From Merdicola sp963557785 (GTDB lineage Bacteria; Bacillota; Clostridia; TANB77; CAG-508), in contig CAUWBF010000006.1 of assembly GCA_963557785.1 (NCBI GenBank), forward strand, positions 37,895 through 101,894: a stretch of 64,000 bases of DNA, in the 5' to 3' direction. Positions 24,959 to 34,633 of the stretch are shown piece by piece. The position numbers and the translations under genes are program-made. The notes beneath the pieces were generated by a model. That model did no database searches. It was given only the letters and a program-made list of their open reading frames with translations, and was not told where the DNA came from. Each line of letters opens with the position of its first letter. Position 1 is the stretch's first letter.

Positions 24959-25873
24959 ATGGTAGAAGGACTTATAGAAAACATAAATAATGTTGTAAAT
25001 ACTTATATAAACAGTCTATATCAGAATCCTATAAGACTAATTACACTAATACTTGATATTGCAATTGTAATATTTTTAGCATCTAAAATGGTAAAAATAG
25101 TAAAACATACAAGGGCTTGGCAATTAGTTAAAGGAATAGCTTTACTAATACTTGCAACTTGGATAAGTGGTTTATTACAATTTAATATTTTACATTATAT
25201 TTTAAGTGCAATCATGAGTTGGGGAGTTTTAGCACTAATAGTAATTTTCCAACCAGAAATAAGAAGAGTATTAGAACAATTAGGAACTAATAAATTTACA
25301 AGCTTTTTTGGAATGGATAAAGATATAGAAACAAGGACAAAAGAAGATGTGTATAAAATAGTTATAGCAGCAACAGAAATGTCGAAACAAAAAATTGGTG
25401 CATTAATTGTTATAGAAAGAGATATAGAAATTAAAGATATAGTAAATACAGGAATACTTATGGATGCAGAAGTATCTCCGCAATTACTTACAAATATATT
25501 TGTGCCAAATACACCATTACATGATGGAGCCGTAGTAATTAGTAATAATAAAATAGCAGCGGCAGCATGTATGTTACCGTTAGCAAATGATAATGATATT
25601 GCAAGAGAACTAGGAACAAGACATAGAGCAGGTATTGGAATATCAAAAGAATCTGATGCAATTGCAGTAATAGTATCAGAAGAAACAGGAAAAATTTCAG
25701 TAGCTAAGGATGGCACGTTAATAGCTGATGTTAGAGAGGACGTTTTAAAGAAAATATTAATAAATAACATAGTTACAAAAAGATTTGGTGATACTAAAAA
25801 GAAGAAACCAAGAGATGTAGTATTAACTTTAAAAAGAAACAAAAATGTAAATCAAAAACAAGAAGAGAAATAA
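24959..25873 (+). CDS. cdaA: Diadenylate cyclase CdaA
   Basis: 304 residues: three N-terminal membrane helices, a short coil, then the DisA_N catalytic domain. Active-site motifs are visible: LHDGAVVI (DGA) and GTRHRAGIG (RHR). It makes cyclic di-AMP, which controls potassium/osmolyte balance and cell wall. The usual partner gene cdaR and glmM do not follow here; secG does. Confidence 0.95.
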   Translation: MVEGLIENINNVVNTYINSLYQNPIRLITLILDIAIVIFLASKMVKIVKHTRAWQLVKGIALLILATWISGLLQFNILHYILSAIMSWGVLALIVIFQPEIRRVLEQLGTNKFTSFFGMDKDIETRTKEDVYKIVIAATEMSKQKIGALIVIERDIEIKDIVNTGILMDAEVSPQLLTNIFVPNTPLHDGAVVISNNKIAAAACMLPLANDNDIARELGTRHRAGIGISKESDAIAVIVSEETGKISVAKDGTLIADVREDVLKKILINNIVTKRFGDTKKKKPRDVVLTLKRNKNVNQKQEEK

Positions 25874-25897
25874 AATATACTTTTAAATACTTTTTAT

Positions 25898-25926
25898 TTG
25901 CATTTTTTATATAACTATGTTACAAT
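25898..25926 (+). promoter_or_regulatory. Promoter of secG
   Basis: TTGCAT (25898-25903), 17-bp spacer, TACAAT (25921-25926), in the gap after cdaA. Confidence 0.65.
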
Positions 25927-25975
25927 AACCAAAGTTGATATAGAGTAGAAATCGAAACTTGAGGAGGAAACATAA

Positions 25976-26224
25976 ATGCAAATAGTAAAATATGTTTTAA
26001 TAGGAATTTATTTATTAAACTGTCTAGCGCTAATCATTATAGCTATGATGCAATCAAAAGAAGATACAGGTGCATCAGGTGCAATAACAGGTTCATCTAC
26101 AAATAATTTTTATGAAAAAAATAAAGGTAGAACAAAAGAAGGAAGAACTAAGAGATGGACTATAATATTAGGAATAACTTTTGTTATTTTAACAATTGCT
26201 TTAGGAATAATATATGTTATGTAA
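25976..26224 (+). CDS. secG: Preprotein translocase subunit SecG
   Basis: 82 residues with two membrane helices separated by the conserved MMQSKEDTGASGAITGSS stretch. Accessory subunit of the SecYEG channel. GAGGAGG site before the ATG. Next to rnr, a common pairing in Firmicutes (secG-rnr-smpB); smpB is not seen here. Confidence 0.93.
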   Translation: MQIVKYVLIGIYLLNCLALIIIAMMQSKEDTGASGAITGSSTNNFYEKNKGRTKEGRTKRWTIILGITFVILTIALGIIYVM

Positions 26225-26243
26225 TATAAATAATAAATTATGT

Positions 26244-26277
26244 AAAAGGGACAGTGCTATAAAACTGTTCCTTTTTG
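26244..26277 (+). terminator. Terminator between secG and rnr
   Basis: AAAGGGACAGT / ACTGTTCCTTT (one G-U pair) followed by T residues. Very close to the rnr start, so it may act as an attenuator rather than a full stop. Confidence 0.7.
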
Positions 26278-26293
26278 TGATATGGGAGAAAAA

Positions 26294-28429
26294 ATGGAAG
26301 AGAAGAAAAAAGTAATTTTAGAATTTATGAATGATAAATCATATGTACCAATGAAGTCAAAAGAAATGGCTTCAATATTAATGGTGCCGAAAAATAAATA
26401 TACAGAATTTAAAAATGTACTAAATGAATTAGAAGCGGATTTTAAAATTAAGAAAAATAGAAAGAATCAATATAGAATAATTGAAGGTAATTATATAGAA
26501 GGCGTATTTAGAGGACATGAAAAAGGATATGGATTTGTAACTCCAACAAATGAAGGTATAGAAGATATATATATTAAAAAAGGAAATACAAAAAATGCAC
26601 TTAATGGAGATAAAGTATTAGTAGAATTAGTAAAAGAAAAAGAAGGAAATTTTAATCAAGAGGGAATTATAGTAAAAGTACTAAAACACGAAAAAGACGA
26701 ATTGGTTGGAATATTTCAAAATAATAAAAATTTTGGATTTGTTGTACCAGATGATAAAAAATTTGGTTCAGATATATTTATATCTAAAAAGAATTTTGGA
26801 AAGGCAAGAAATAATCATAAAGTTTTAGTAAAAATCATAAAATATCCAGAGGGAAAGAAAAAAGCAGAAGGAAAAATTATAGAAGTAATTGGAAATGTAA
26901 ACGAAGCTGGAGTAGATATGTTATCTCTAATAAAAGAGAATAATTTGCCTTACAGATTTCCAGAACCAGTAGTAGAAGAAGCTAAAAAGATAGGCACAAC
27001 TATAGATAATGCAGATATAAAAAATAGAAAAGATTTAAGAGATATGAATATTTTTACAATAGATGGAGAAACAGCAAAAGATTTAGATGACGCAATTTGG
27101 GTAGGAAAAAATGAAAATGGAAATTATCTTTTAGATGTGCATATTGCAGATGTTAGTTACTATGTAAAAGAAGATAGCCTATTAGATAAAGAAGCTCTAC
27201 TTAGAGGAACAAGTATTTATATGCTAGATAGAGTTATACCAATGTTACCAAGAGAATTATCTAATGGAATATGTAGTTTAAATGCAGGAGAAGACAGATT
27301 TACATTATCAGTATTAATGGAAATAGATAAAAAAGGAAATGTAATAGCTTCTGATGTATATAAAGCAGTTATAAATGTAAAAGAGAGAATGTCTTATACA
27401 AATGTACAGAAAATATTAGATGGAGAGGATAAGGAAGTTTTAGAAAGATATAAAGATTATATTAAAGACTTTAAATTAATGGAGGAATTAGCTTTAGTAT
27501 TAAAACAAAGAAGAACAGAAAAAGGGTACTTAAATTTAGATATTCCTGAAAGTAAAATTACTTTAGATGAAAATGGATATGCAATAGATGTTGGAAAATA
27601 CGAAACAACATTTGCAAATGAAATAATAGAACAATTTATGCTTACAGCAAATGAAACTATAGCAGAAAAATTTTATTGGCTAGAAGCACCATTTATATAC
27701 AGAGTACATGAAGATCCAGATATAGATAAGATTCAAGAATTAAATAAATTAATATATAATTTTGGATATAAAATAAAAGTAAAAGAAGATAAGATATATC
27801 CTAAAGAATTTTCTAAAATATTAGATGATATAAAGGGAAAAGAGGAAGAAAAAATCATATCAAACTTTATATTAAGAACATTAAAGGTAGCTAGATATGA
27901 AGCAGAAAATAAAGGACATTTTGGAATTGCAAGTAACTATTATTGTCATTTCACATCACCTATAAGAAGATATCCAGATTTGTTTATTCATAGGATTATT
28001 AGTAAATATTTATATAATAAATATGATATAGGAGAAGCAAAAAAAGAAAAATATTTTAGAGAAGCAGAAGAATATGCAAAACAATCTTCTGAAAGAGAAA
28101 AAATTGCAACAAAAGTTGAAAGAGAGAGTATAGATATTAAAAAAGCTGAGTATATGGAAAAGAAAATAGGAGAGGAATACGAAGGAATTGTATCTAATAT
28201 AACTTCTTTTGGTATGTTTGTAGAATTAGAAAATACAGTAGAAGGATTAATTAGATTTAATGATTTAGGAGATGAATATTTTATTTATGATGAAAATCAT
28301 AAATCTTTAATAGGAGAAAATACTAAAAAAGTATATAAAATAGGTGATAAGGTTAATATAAGAGTAAAGGCTGCAAGTAAAGAACTTAGAACAGTTGATT
28401 TCGAAATTATAGATAAAGAGGAGGAATAG
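26294..28429 (+). CDS. rnr: Ribonuclease R (VacB/RNase II family)
   Basis: 711 residues. Order: N-terminal winged-helix region, two cold-shock domains (GVFRGHEKGYGFVTP; GIFQNNKNFGFVVPDD), RNB catalytic domain (FTIDGETAKDLDDAIWV with its aspartates; SPIRRYPDLFIHRII) and C-terminal S1 domain (GEEYEGIVSNITSFGMFVELEN). A 3'-5' exoribonuclease for structured RNA. GGGAG lies five bases before ATG 26294; ATG 26282 in the same frame is possible. Confidence 0.95.
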   Translation: MEEKKKVILEFMNDKSYVPMKSKEMASILMVPKNKYTEFKNVLNELEADFKIKKNRKNQYRIIEGNYIEGVFRGHEKGYGFVTPTNEGIEDIYIKKGNTKNALNGDKVLVELVKEKEGNFNQEGIIVKVLKHEKDELVGIFQNNKNFGFVVPDDKKFGSDIFISKKNFGKARNNHKVLVKIIKYPEGKKKAEGKIIEVIGNVNEAGVDMLSLIKENNLPYRFPEPVVEEAKKIGTTIDNADIKNRKDLRDMNIFTIDGETAKDLDDAIWVGKNENGNYLLDVHIADVSYYVKEDSLLDKEALLRGTSIYMLDRVIPMLPRELSNGICSLNAGEDRFTLSVLMEIDKKGNVIASDVYKAVINVKERMSYTNVQKILDGEDKEVLERYKDYIKDFKLMEELALVLKQRRTEKGYLNLDIPESKITLDENGYAIDVGKYETTFANEIIEQFMLTANETIAEKFYWLEAPFIYRVHEDPDIDKIQELNKLIYNFGYKIKVKEDKIYPKEFSKILDDIKGKEEEKIISNFILRTLKVARYEAENKGHFGIASNYYCHFTSPIRRYPDLFIHRIISKYLYNKYDIGEAKKEKYFREAEEYAKQSSEREKIATKVERESIDIKKAEYMEKKIGEEYEGIVSNITSFGMFVELENTVEGLIRFNDLGDEYFIYDENHKSLIGENTKKVYKIGDKVNIRVKAASKELRTVDFEIIDKEEE

Positions 28430-28435
28430 TTATTT

Positions 28436-28987
28436 ATGAAAAAAACATTAGATCCAGGAACTAGTTTGGCTCCAGTACCAGTTGTAATGGTAACTTGTGG
28501 GAGTATGGAAGATAGCAATATAACTACAATAGCATGGACAGGAGTAATAAATTCTGAGCCGCCAATGGTTTATGTATCTATAAGAGATTCTAGAAAATCA
28601 TATGAGATAATAGAAAAGACAAGAGAATTTGTTATAAATATACCAGATAAAAATTTAGTATGGGAGACAGATTTTTGTGGTACTAAATCTGGAAAAAACA
28701 TTGATAAATTTAAAGAAACAAAATTAACAAAAATAAAAGCACAAAATATTGATGTGCCACTAATAAAAGAATGTCCAATTAATTTAGAATGTAAAGTAAC
28801 AGAAATAAAAAAATTAGGAAGTCACGATATGTTTATTGCAGAAGTAATTGCAGTAAATTGTGATGAAGAATTTATTTTAGAAAATGGAAAAATAGATTTT
28901 AAAAATGCAAATTTATTAACATATGCAGGAAATAAATATCTGGCTCAAAATGTAGAAGTAGGAGAAAGAGGAATTTGTTTAAAATAA
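28436..28987 (+). CDS. Flavin reductase family protein
   Basis: 183-residue FMN-binding split-barrel protein: PVVMVTCGSMEDSNITTIAWTGVINSEPPMVYVSIRDSRKSYEIIEKTREFVINIP is the family signature. Members are often flavin reductases or flavoredoxins; the partner is unknown. Six bases after rnr, sharing its operon, with GAGGAGGAA overlapping the end of rnr. Confidence 0.88.
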   Translation: MKKTLDPGTSLAPVPVVMVTCGSMEDSNITTIAWTGVINSEPPMVYVSIRDSRKSYEIIEKTREFVINIPDKNLVWETDFCGTKSGKNIDKFKETKLTKIKAQNIDVPLIKECPINLECKVTEIKKLGSHDMFIAEVIAVNCDEEFILENGKIDFKNANLLTYAGNKYLAQNVEVGERGICLK

Positions 28988-28990
28988 ATT

Positions 28991-29155
28991 TTATCTAATA
29001 TTTACAATAATATTAGTTCCAACAAATGCTAGTAAAGAAAATAAAAGCAAAACAATACCACCTAAAGTATTGTTTTGTTTTTTTATTTCAAAAATACTAT
29101 AACTTACTGTTCTAGTAAATACAATTAAAGATATAACAAAAAAGAATATAGACAT
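28991..29155 (-). CDS. Small membrane protein downstream of gerC
   Basis: 54 residues (MSIFFFVISLIVFTRTVSYS...) with two hydrophobic helices around a polar KKQNN turn. ACGGAGGTTAG precedes the ATG at 29155. It follows gerC in the same direction, so it may belong to the germination operon. Its middle also encodes, on the other strand, the terminator of the flavin reductase gene. No family assigned. Confidence 0.55.
   Translation of the reverse strand: MSIFFFVISLIVFTRTVSYSIFEIKKQNNTLGGIVLLLFSLLAFVGTNIIVNIR
29048..29084 (+). terminator. Terminator of the rnr-flavin reductase transcript
   Basis: Perfect 11-bp CAAAACAATAC/GTATTGTTTTG stem with eight-base loop and seven T. It lies within the opposite-strand small ORF. 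Confidence 0.88.
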
Positions 29156-29177
29156 AGTACTAACCTCCGTAAAAATT

Positions 29178-30461
29178 TTATGTTTTTAGCAATATATTGC
29201 TAGAGTCAAGCTTAGTAGAAACATTTACTTTAAAAAATGAATTTTCAAAATTTTTATTCCAATTATAATTATTCCAATCTGCAGTTGTTAAAAATTTAGG
29301 AATAGCATACTTTCCAAATCCTGAAATATCTGTACCATATTCCATAGAAATTTTATATAGGTATTCATAAAGGATATTTTCGATATAACTATTAAGAGCA
29401 TATTCTAATTCAGTTAAAATATTATTATCTATATAATCATTATTTTTATCCATAGATAATATTTTAGCATTTAAATATACTTCGGTAGAAATATATGGAC
29501 TACCGTTTACAAATTTAACAGTATTTTTAGTATTATTTTGTTTGCTTAAACTAAAATCTATGGTAGATTCTTTATCAAAAGGGTTTAAGATTGTTAATTC
29601 ACAATTTTCAAATTCATTTATAGTCATTAAATACGCAATTGTTTCTATTGCAGTAAGTTCGCCAATTAGTTTATCATTTTTAAAAACAGCAATTCCTACA
29701 TCTTCCATACCAGTATGTTTACTATTAATTGGTGACTGTCCAGCTTTAAAAGTACTATCTTTTAAGTAATTGTCATCATAAATGTTATTTAATTCTGTTT
29801 CGGGAATATTAATAGAACTTAGTATTGCTGTCGGTTCAACAAAATTATTATTTAAATTACAAAAAAACTTTACAATACTTATATCGTGTGTATATCCGGT
29901 ATATTTACCAGAAGTAGGTGATACATTATAATATTTAGAAACTAATTTTTCATAAACAGATTCTGAATTATTAAGATAGTATTCTGCATTACATTTAGAA
30001 ATTACAATATTAGTATCATGTCTAATTTGAGCATCATTTATAAAAGTATAAACATATTTAGATAATCCTTCATACGCTAATTCCTCAGAAAATATAATGC
30101 TTTGACAATGAGACAGATTTAACTGTTTACTACCAATATATCCATTTAATAATTGTATTCCAGAATTAATAGAAGCACATTCAATAGATGTAGTTAGTAC
30201 ACTAGAAGAGGATTTATTACCATCTGAAGAGCTATCGGATTCTTCAGAACTGGAAGAACTAGAAGAGCTAGAAGAGTTAGCTGTAGGTGATAAAGTTTGA
30301 AAAGTTATTTTTAGATTATTATTACTACCTTTGTCTAACCCAATAGCAACTACATAAGCAAAGCTATCTATATTTTGTGTGTTTTTAAGAAAACTCAAAA
30401 ATAAGAGCAATATGATAATTAATAATATAATAGAAATTAATTTTTTAAATAATTCACTCAT
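29178..30461 (-). CDS. Ger(x)C family spore germination protein
   Basis: 427 residues. An N-terminal hydrophobic helix is followed by IDSFAYVVAIGLDKG, the GerC start of the mature domain, and further GerC segments (LNLSHCQSIIFSEELAYEGL; RHDTNIVISK; GIAVFKNDKLIGELTAIETIAYLM). GerC is normally a lipoprotein of the germinant receptor; here there is no lipobox cysteine, so it may stay anchored by the helix. A serine-rich low-complexity stretch (about 62-92) is inserted. Overlaps gerB by 8 bases. Confidence 0.9.
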   Translation of the reverse strand: MSELFKKLISIILLIIILLLFLSFLKNTQNIDSFAYVVAIGLDKGSNNNLKITFQTLSPTANSSSSSSSSSSEESDSSSDGNKSSSSVLTTSIECASINSGIQLLNGYIGSKQLNLSHCQSIIFSEELAYEGLSKYVYTFINDAQIRHDTNIVISKCNAEYYLNNSESVYEKLVSKYYNVSPTSGKYTGYTHDISIVKFFCNLNNNFVEPTAILSSINIPETELNNIYDDNYLKDSTFKAGQSPINSKHTGMEDVGIAVFKNDKLIGELTAIETIAYLMTINEFENCELTILNPFDKESTIDFSLSKQNNTKNTVKFVNGSPYISTEVYLNAKILSMDKNNDYIDNNILTELEYALNSYIENILYEYLYKISMEYGTDISGFGKYAIPKFLTTADWNNYNWNKNFENSFFKVNVSTKLDSSNILLKT

Positions 30462-31569
30462 TTTTAATCTCCTTTAAGTGATTTAAATCTTGGTGTTTTC
30501 TTTTTAAATATGCGAGTCCTAATATAGAGAAACTATATATAAATACTATACATACTTGAAATGTTCTATATAATTTAGATGAAACAAATATAATTTCAGA
30601 AAAATTTTTAGGTAATAGAGCAAATATAAATATTAGATTAGTTACGATACCTGATAATGCAGTAGAATCTTTTAAATTTAGCAATTTTTGCACAATTAAT
30701 ATAATTATCATAGAAAATACGCATAAGAAGCTTATAATAGACAAAATCCATATAAGTATAAAAAGAGATTCTGGATTCTGAAAGAACTTTCCAAATTGAA
30801 TTGAACGTACTAGAAGATACATTGGAGAAAGTTCATTAACGTATAGTAAGAAGTTTAGTCCCAAAAGTAAAATAAAAATTACTAAAAATAAAATAGAACT
30901 AAGAATAGAGTAAGAAATTATAGTAATTTTATTTAATGAATTGGGATCACGTAACATAGGTGCAATAAAAAATATTATGCAGATACCAGAAAAAGCATAT
31001 AAATTACCAATACCTTCTATAAAAGTAGCTTCTATACCATTTCCTAATAAAGGAAACATTTTTGAAATATCAATATTAGGAATAACTGAAACTGCTAAAA
31101 TAATCAAACTTATAATCATTAAAAATGTAATTAATGTATTACATTTTATAATAGAGCTTTTTCCAAATTTATTAGCTATAAAAACTATAGAGAGCAATAT
31201 AAATAATATAATCTTTAAATCTATATAATGAAAATAGGAAGTATGAATTCCTTCTGTAAAGTTTCTTAGCATAATACTAGTTATAATAAAATAAAATATT
31301 ATAAATAGTATTCCGGAAATATTTTTTAAAATATTTCCTCCTAGGTATTTAGATATATCTATAATATCCTGACCTCGGAAATACTTATACCATTTCATAA
31401 ATAGACATAAAAATGCAAGAACAATAACAGAGAGATATATAATATTTAATATAGAAGCAGTACCACAAATATTAAAAATAGATTGTGGTAAATATAAGAT
31501 AGAATGATTTAATATACCAATACATATCAAAAAAATACCTTCAATAGTGCCAACTTTAGAGTAATTCAT
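30454..31569 (-). CDS. Spore germination permease GerB (GerAB family)
   Basis: 371 residues and ten hydrophobic segments, typical of the GerAB/APC-superfamily receptor subunit that senses germinants in the spore inner membrane. Recognisable: N-terminal GTIEGIFLICIGILNHSILYLP and the DIIDISKYLGG loop. GAAAGGA site. Between gerA and gerC; the three make one receptor operon. Confidence 0.92.
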   Translation of the reverse strand: MNYSKVGTIEGIFLICIGILNHSILYLPQSIFNICGTASILNIIYLSVIVLAFLCLFMKWYKYFRGQDIIDISKYLGGNILKNISGILFIIFYFIITSIMLRNFTEGIHTSYFHYIDLKIILFILLSIVFIANKFGKSSIIKCNTLITFLMIISLIILAVSVIPNIDISKMFPLLGNGIEATFIEGIGNLYAFSGICIIFFIAPMLRDPNSLNKITIISYSILSSILFLVIFILLLGLNFLLYVNELSPMYLLVRSIQFGKFFQNPESLFILIWILSIISFLCVFSMIIILIVQKLLNLKDSTALSGIVTNLIFIFALLPKNFSEIIFVSSKLYRTFQVCIVFIYSFSILGLAYLKRKHQDLNHLKEIKNE

Positions 31570-31583
31570 AAAATAATCCTTTC

Positions 31584-33320
31584 TTATTTGTTATATTTCC
31601 AAGCCATACTTATATGTTTTTGTTTTTTCTCTCGTTTTACATTTAAGAAATCTTTTCTAAATTCTCTTTTCCATGGTGCTTCAAGAAAAATCTTATTTCC
31701 TTTCATATTAGTAACAGGTGAAAAAGGAACAAAATATGGAACACCAAATGAATATAAAGATGTTATAGAAAGTAAATAATAAAATAATCCTATACCTATT
31801 CCTAAAAAACCAAGCAAGGCTCCTAGAATAGTAAATATAAACTGGACTATTCTACAATGAAAACTTAAAGAAAAGTCAGGTATTGTAAAAGAGGCTATAC
31901 CAGTTACTGCAATAATTATAATTAAAATAGGACTTACTATTTTAGCTTCAACAGCTGATTGACCAATAAGCAGAGCACCGACAATTCCAATAGTAGATCC
32001 AATAGCTGAAGGTACTCTAAGACCTGCTTCACGTATTAATTCAAAAGATAAACTCATTACCAAGACTTCAAGTAAAATAGGAAATGGAATTTCATTTCTG
32101 GCAGATACTATAGAAAATAATAATTCTGCTGGTAATGTATCAATATGAAATGTAGTAATTGCAAGGTATAGACCTGGTAGTAATAAGGTTATAATATAAG
32201 ATAAAATACGTAAAAACTTAAGAAAATTAGAAAATTGATATTTTAAGTTTGTATCTTCTGGTGAAGCAAGAAAGTCCAAAAAAACACCAGGCATTACAAG
32301 TACATAGGGACTACCATTAACAATAACAGCAACACGACCGTCTAAAATATAGTTTGTTGTTTTATCAGGTCGTTCAGTAGCTATCATTTGTGGAAAAGTA
32401 GAATTAGAATTATCATCTATTAATTGTTCTAATTGTCCAGATGAAATTAAGTAATCTATATCTAAATTATTTAATCTATATTTTACTTCAGCAACTAAAT
32501 CATTACTTGCAATATTTTTCATATAACAAACAGCACAAGATGTTTGACTTAATTTGCCAACTTTTATACTTTCTATAACTAAATTTTCATTATTAACTAA
32601 TCTTCTAATTAAAGAGGTATTTGTACGAATTACTTCAGTAAAAGCTTCTTGTGCTCCTCTAATTACTAATTCATTTTGAGGACTATCAATACTTCTTTGT
32701 TTAAAACCTTTAACGTCGATATTAAATGCTTTATCAATGGTATTAACAAATAGAGCACAGTTTCCAGAATTAATTCCAGATATAATATTTGAAAAACTAT
32801 CTTCAACTGTTACCGAATTTTGAGGAAGAAGAGTTAAATTGATTAAATCTAGTAAGTTTTCGTTTGATTTTTTCTTAATCTTAAATTTTTTTGATTTATC
32901 CTCAAAAACTATTGGAGTATTATCTTTTTTTATATTAGATAGATTTCTAATCATTAAAGGCTCTAATATATTTGAATTAATGGTATCAGCGTTTACCATA
33001 CCATCAATATATATAATAAAAGCTGAAAACTTTTGATCAAAGGCAACTAAATCAAAATTTTTTATAATGATATCGCTGTTAATTAAAGTATTATATTTTA
33101 CTTCTAAAAACTCTAAATTTTTTTTAAAATCAGAGTTTATATTTATATTATCAATATTTACATTATTATCCTGTTCATCTAAATCTTCAATAAATGTATT
33201 ATTAGCTTTACTTTGTTCTTCTTGTGTTTCAGGTAATATAAAGTTGTATTGATGAGAATTATCTTGATACATAAATATATTGGAAAATACTTTACTTAGA
33301 TTATTTTCTTTAATATTCAT
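31584..33320 (-). CDS. Spore germination protein GerA
   Basis: 578 residues: a soluble N-terminal domain with a long charged lead, then PLMIRNLS..., the central FVNTIDKAFNIDVKGFKQRSIDSPQNELVIRGAQEAFTEVIRTNTSLIRRL hallmark, EQLIDDNSNSTFPQMIATERPDKTTNYILDGRVAVIVNGSPYVLVMPGVFLDFL, and 4-5 C-terminal membrane helices (LREAGLRVPSAIGSTIGIVGALLIGQSAVEAKIVSP). First gene of the germination operon. Confidence 0.95.
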   Translation of the reverse strand: MNIKENNLSKVFSNIFMYQDNSHQYNFILPETQEEQSKANNTFIEDLDEQDNNVNIDNININSDFKKNLEFLEVKYNTLINSDIIIKNFDLVAFDQKFSAFIIYIDGMVNADTINSNILEPLMIRNLSNIKKDNTPIVFEDKSKKFKIKKKSNENLLDLINLTLLPQNSVTVEDSFSNIISGINSGNCALFVNTIDKAFNIDVKGFKQRSIDSPQNELVIRGAQEAFTEVIRTNTSLIRRLVNNENLVIESIKVGKLSQTSCAVCYMKNIASNDLVAEVKYRLNNLDIDYLISSGQLEQLIDDNSNSTFPQMIATERPDKTTNYILDGRVAVIVNGSPYVLVMPGVFLDFLASPEDTNLKYQFSNFLKFLRILSYIITLLLPGLYLAITTFHIDTLPAELLFSIVSARNEIPFPILLEVLVMSLSFELIREAGLRVPSAIGSTIGIVGALLIGQSAVEAKIVSPILIIIIAVTGIASFTIPDFSLSFHCRIVQFIFTILGALLGFLGIGIGLFYYLLSITSLYSFGVPYFVPFSPVTNMKGNKIFLEAPWKREFRKDFLNVKREKKQKHISMAWKYNK

Positions 33321-33430
33321 AATATTTCCTTTCGAAACTAAATTAGGTTTTTATTAGTAATTACCAAAATATATAGAAAATATGTATAAAAAATGCTATA
33401 ATAAATTTAAATAAATTTTGGGAGAAGCAA

Positions 33431-34555
33431 ATGAAAAAGTATAAAAAAAGAAGAAATATTGATTTCCTAAGTATTCTAATTAATCTTATAATTATAGCTA
33501 TAATTGCAGGTTTAGCAATATTTTTATATTATTGTATGAGTAATGATATAGAAATAAAAATAGCAGAATTTTCAGATGATTTTGAAATAACTAAAATAGG
33601 AACTTTAGAAAGTACAACTAACATTGAAATGGCCGATGTACAAAATCCATTATATTCAGCAGAAATATCAAATCAAACTCCAGAAGAAACAGAAAAAATA
33701 GGATATTATTATAATCAAATAGATGATAATGCGAAAATAATTTATAATGCACTTGCAGAAAATGAAGAAAACTTAAAAACAGGAAATTATACAATAGAAT
33801 TTGGAAATAAATTTAATAAATTATTAAATACAGAAAATGGAACAGAGCAATTAAATTCTTCATATCAACAAGCATTAGATGCATTTTCATTAGATAAACC
33901 TGAAGTATTTTATATAGATATAAGTAAAATGTTTCTTATGATATATTCAAGAAAAACGATATTAAAAACAACATATACTGTTTCAATAAAAAGTGAAGAA
34001 AATAGTAATTATTTTAGTGATGGATTTAATACTCAAGAAGAGGTAAAAGAGGCTGCTAAGCAAGTGGAAAATGTTAAATTAAATTTATGTAATCAATTAA
34101 CAGGAGATAATTATAATAAAATAAAACAAATTCATGATTGTTTAGTAGATAATTTACAATATGAACAAACAATTTCAAAAGCGAATATACGAAATATATA
34201 TGGAGCATTAGTAACAAAAGAAGTTGTTTGTGAAGGGTATGCTAAGTCGTTTAAATACATATTAGATGAATTAAATATTCCTAATATAATAGTTGTTGGA
34301 AAAGCAACGAATTCAAGTAACCAAACAGAATCACATGCATGGAATTATGTATATATAGATGGAAAATGGTATGCTATAGATGTTACATGGGATGATCCTA
34401 TTGTAATTGGAGGAGGAAAGCTACCAGAAAGAGAAAAGCAAAAATATTTCTTAAAAGGAAGTGAAAGTTTTAATATTAATCATATAGCTACAGGTAAAGT
34501 ATCAGAGAATGGACTAAAATTTGTATATCCAGAATTAAGTTTAGAAGATTATTAG
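33431..34555 (+). CDS. Membrane-anchored transglutaminase-like protein
   Basis: 374 residues. One N-terminal membrane helix (about 12-36), an outside region, and a C-terminal transglutaminase/protease-like domain with the full triad: Cys in VVCEGYAKSF (about 267), His in ESHAWNYV (about 302), Asp in AIDVTWDDP (about 317). The family includes peptidases and cross-linkers of the cell surface; the substrate is not deducible. GGGAG site; a TATAAT box at 33397-33402 lacks a good -35. Divergent from gerA. Confidence 0.85.
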   Translation: MKKYKKRRNIDFLSILINLIIIAIIAGLAIFLYYCMSNDIEIKIAEFSDDFEITKIGTLESTTNIEMADVQNPLYSAEISNQTPEETEKIGYYYNQIDDNAKIIYNALAENEENLKTGNYTIEFGNKFNKLLNTENGTEQLNSSYQQALDAFSLDKPEVFYIDISKMFLMIYSRKTILKTTYTVSIKSEENSNYFSDGFNTQEEVKEAAKQVENVKLNLCNQLTGDNYNKIKQIHDCLVDNLQYEQTISKANIRNIYGALVTKEVVCEGYAKSFKYILDELNIPNIIVVGKATNSSNQTESHAWNYVYIDGKWYAIDVTWDDPIVIGGGKLPEREKQKYFLKGSESFNINHIATGKVSENGLKFVYPELSLEDY

Positions 34556-34603
34556 TCAGTGTATATTATATATAGTAATAGAAATTAACAAAATATTAAA
34601 CAA

Positions 34604-34633
34604 GAAAAAAGGCAGAATTTCTGCCTTTTTTTA
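34604..34633. terminator. Bidirectional terminator
   Basis: AAAAAAGGCAGA/TCTGCCTTTTTTT with ATT loop, between the convergent transglutaminase gene and spoIVA. Confidence 0.9.

Noticed and set aside
25195..25842. 215-codon open frame on the minus strand across cdaA
   Set aside because: It is antisense to a fully recognisable cdaA, has no start signal and no protein-like motif; the result of low stop frequency in the complement of AT-rich codons.
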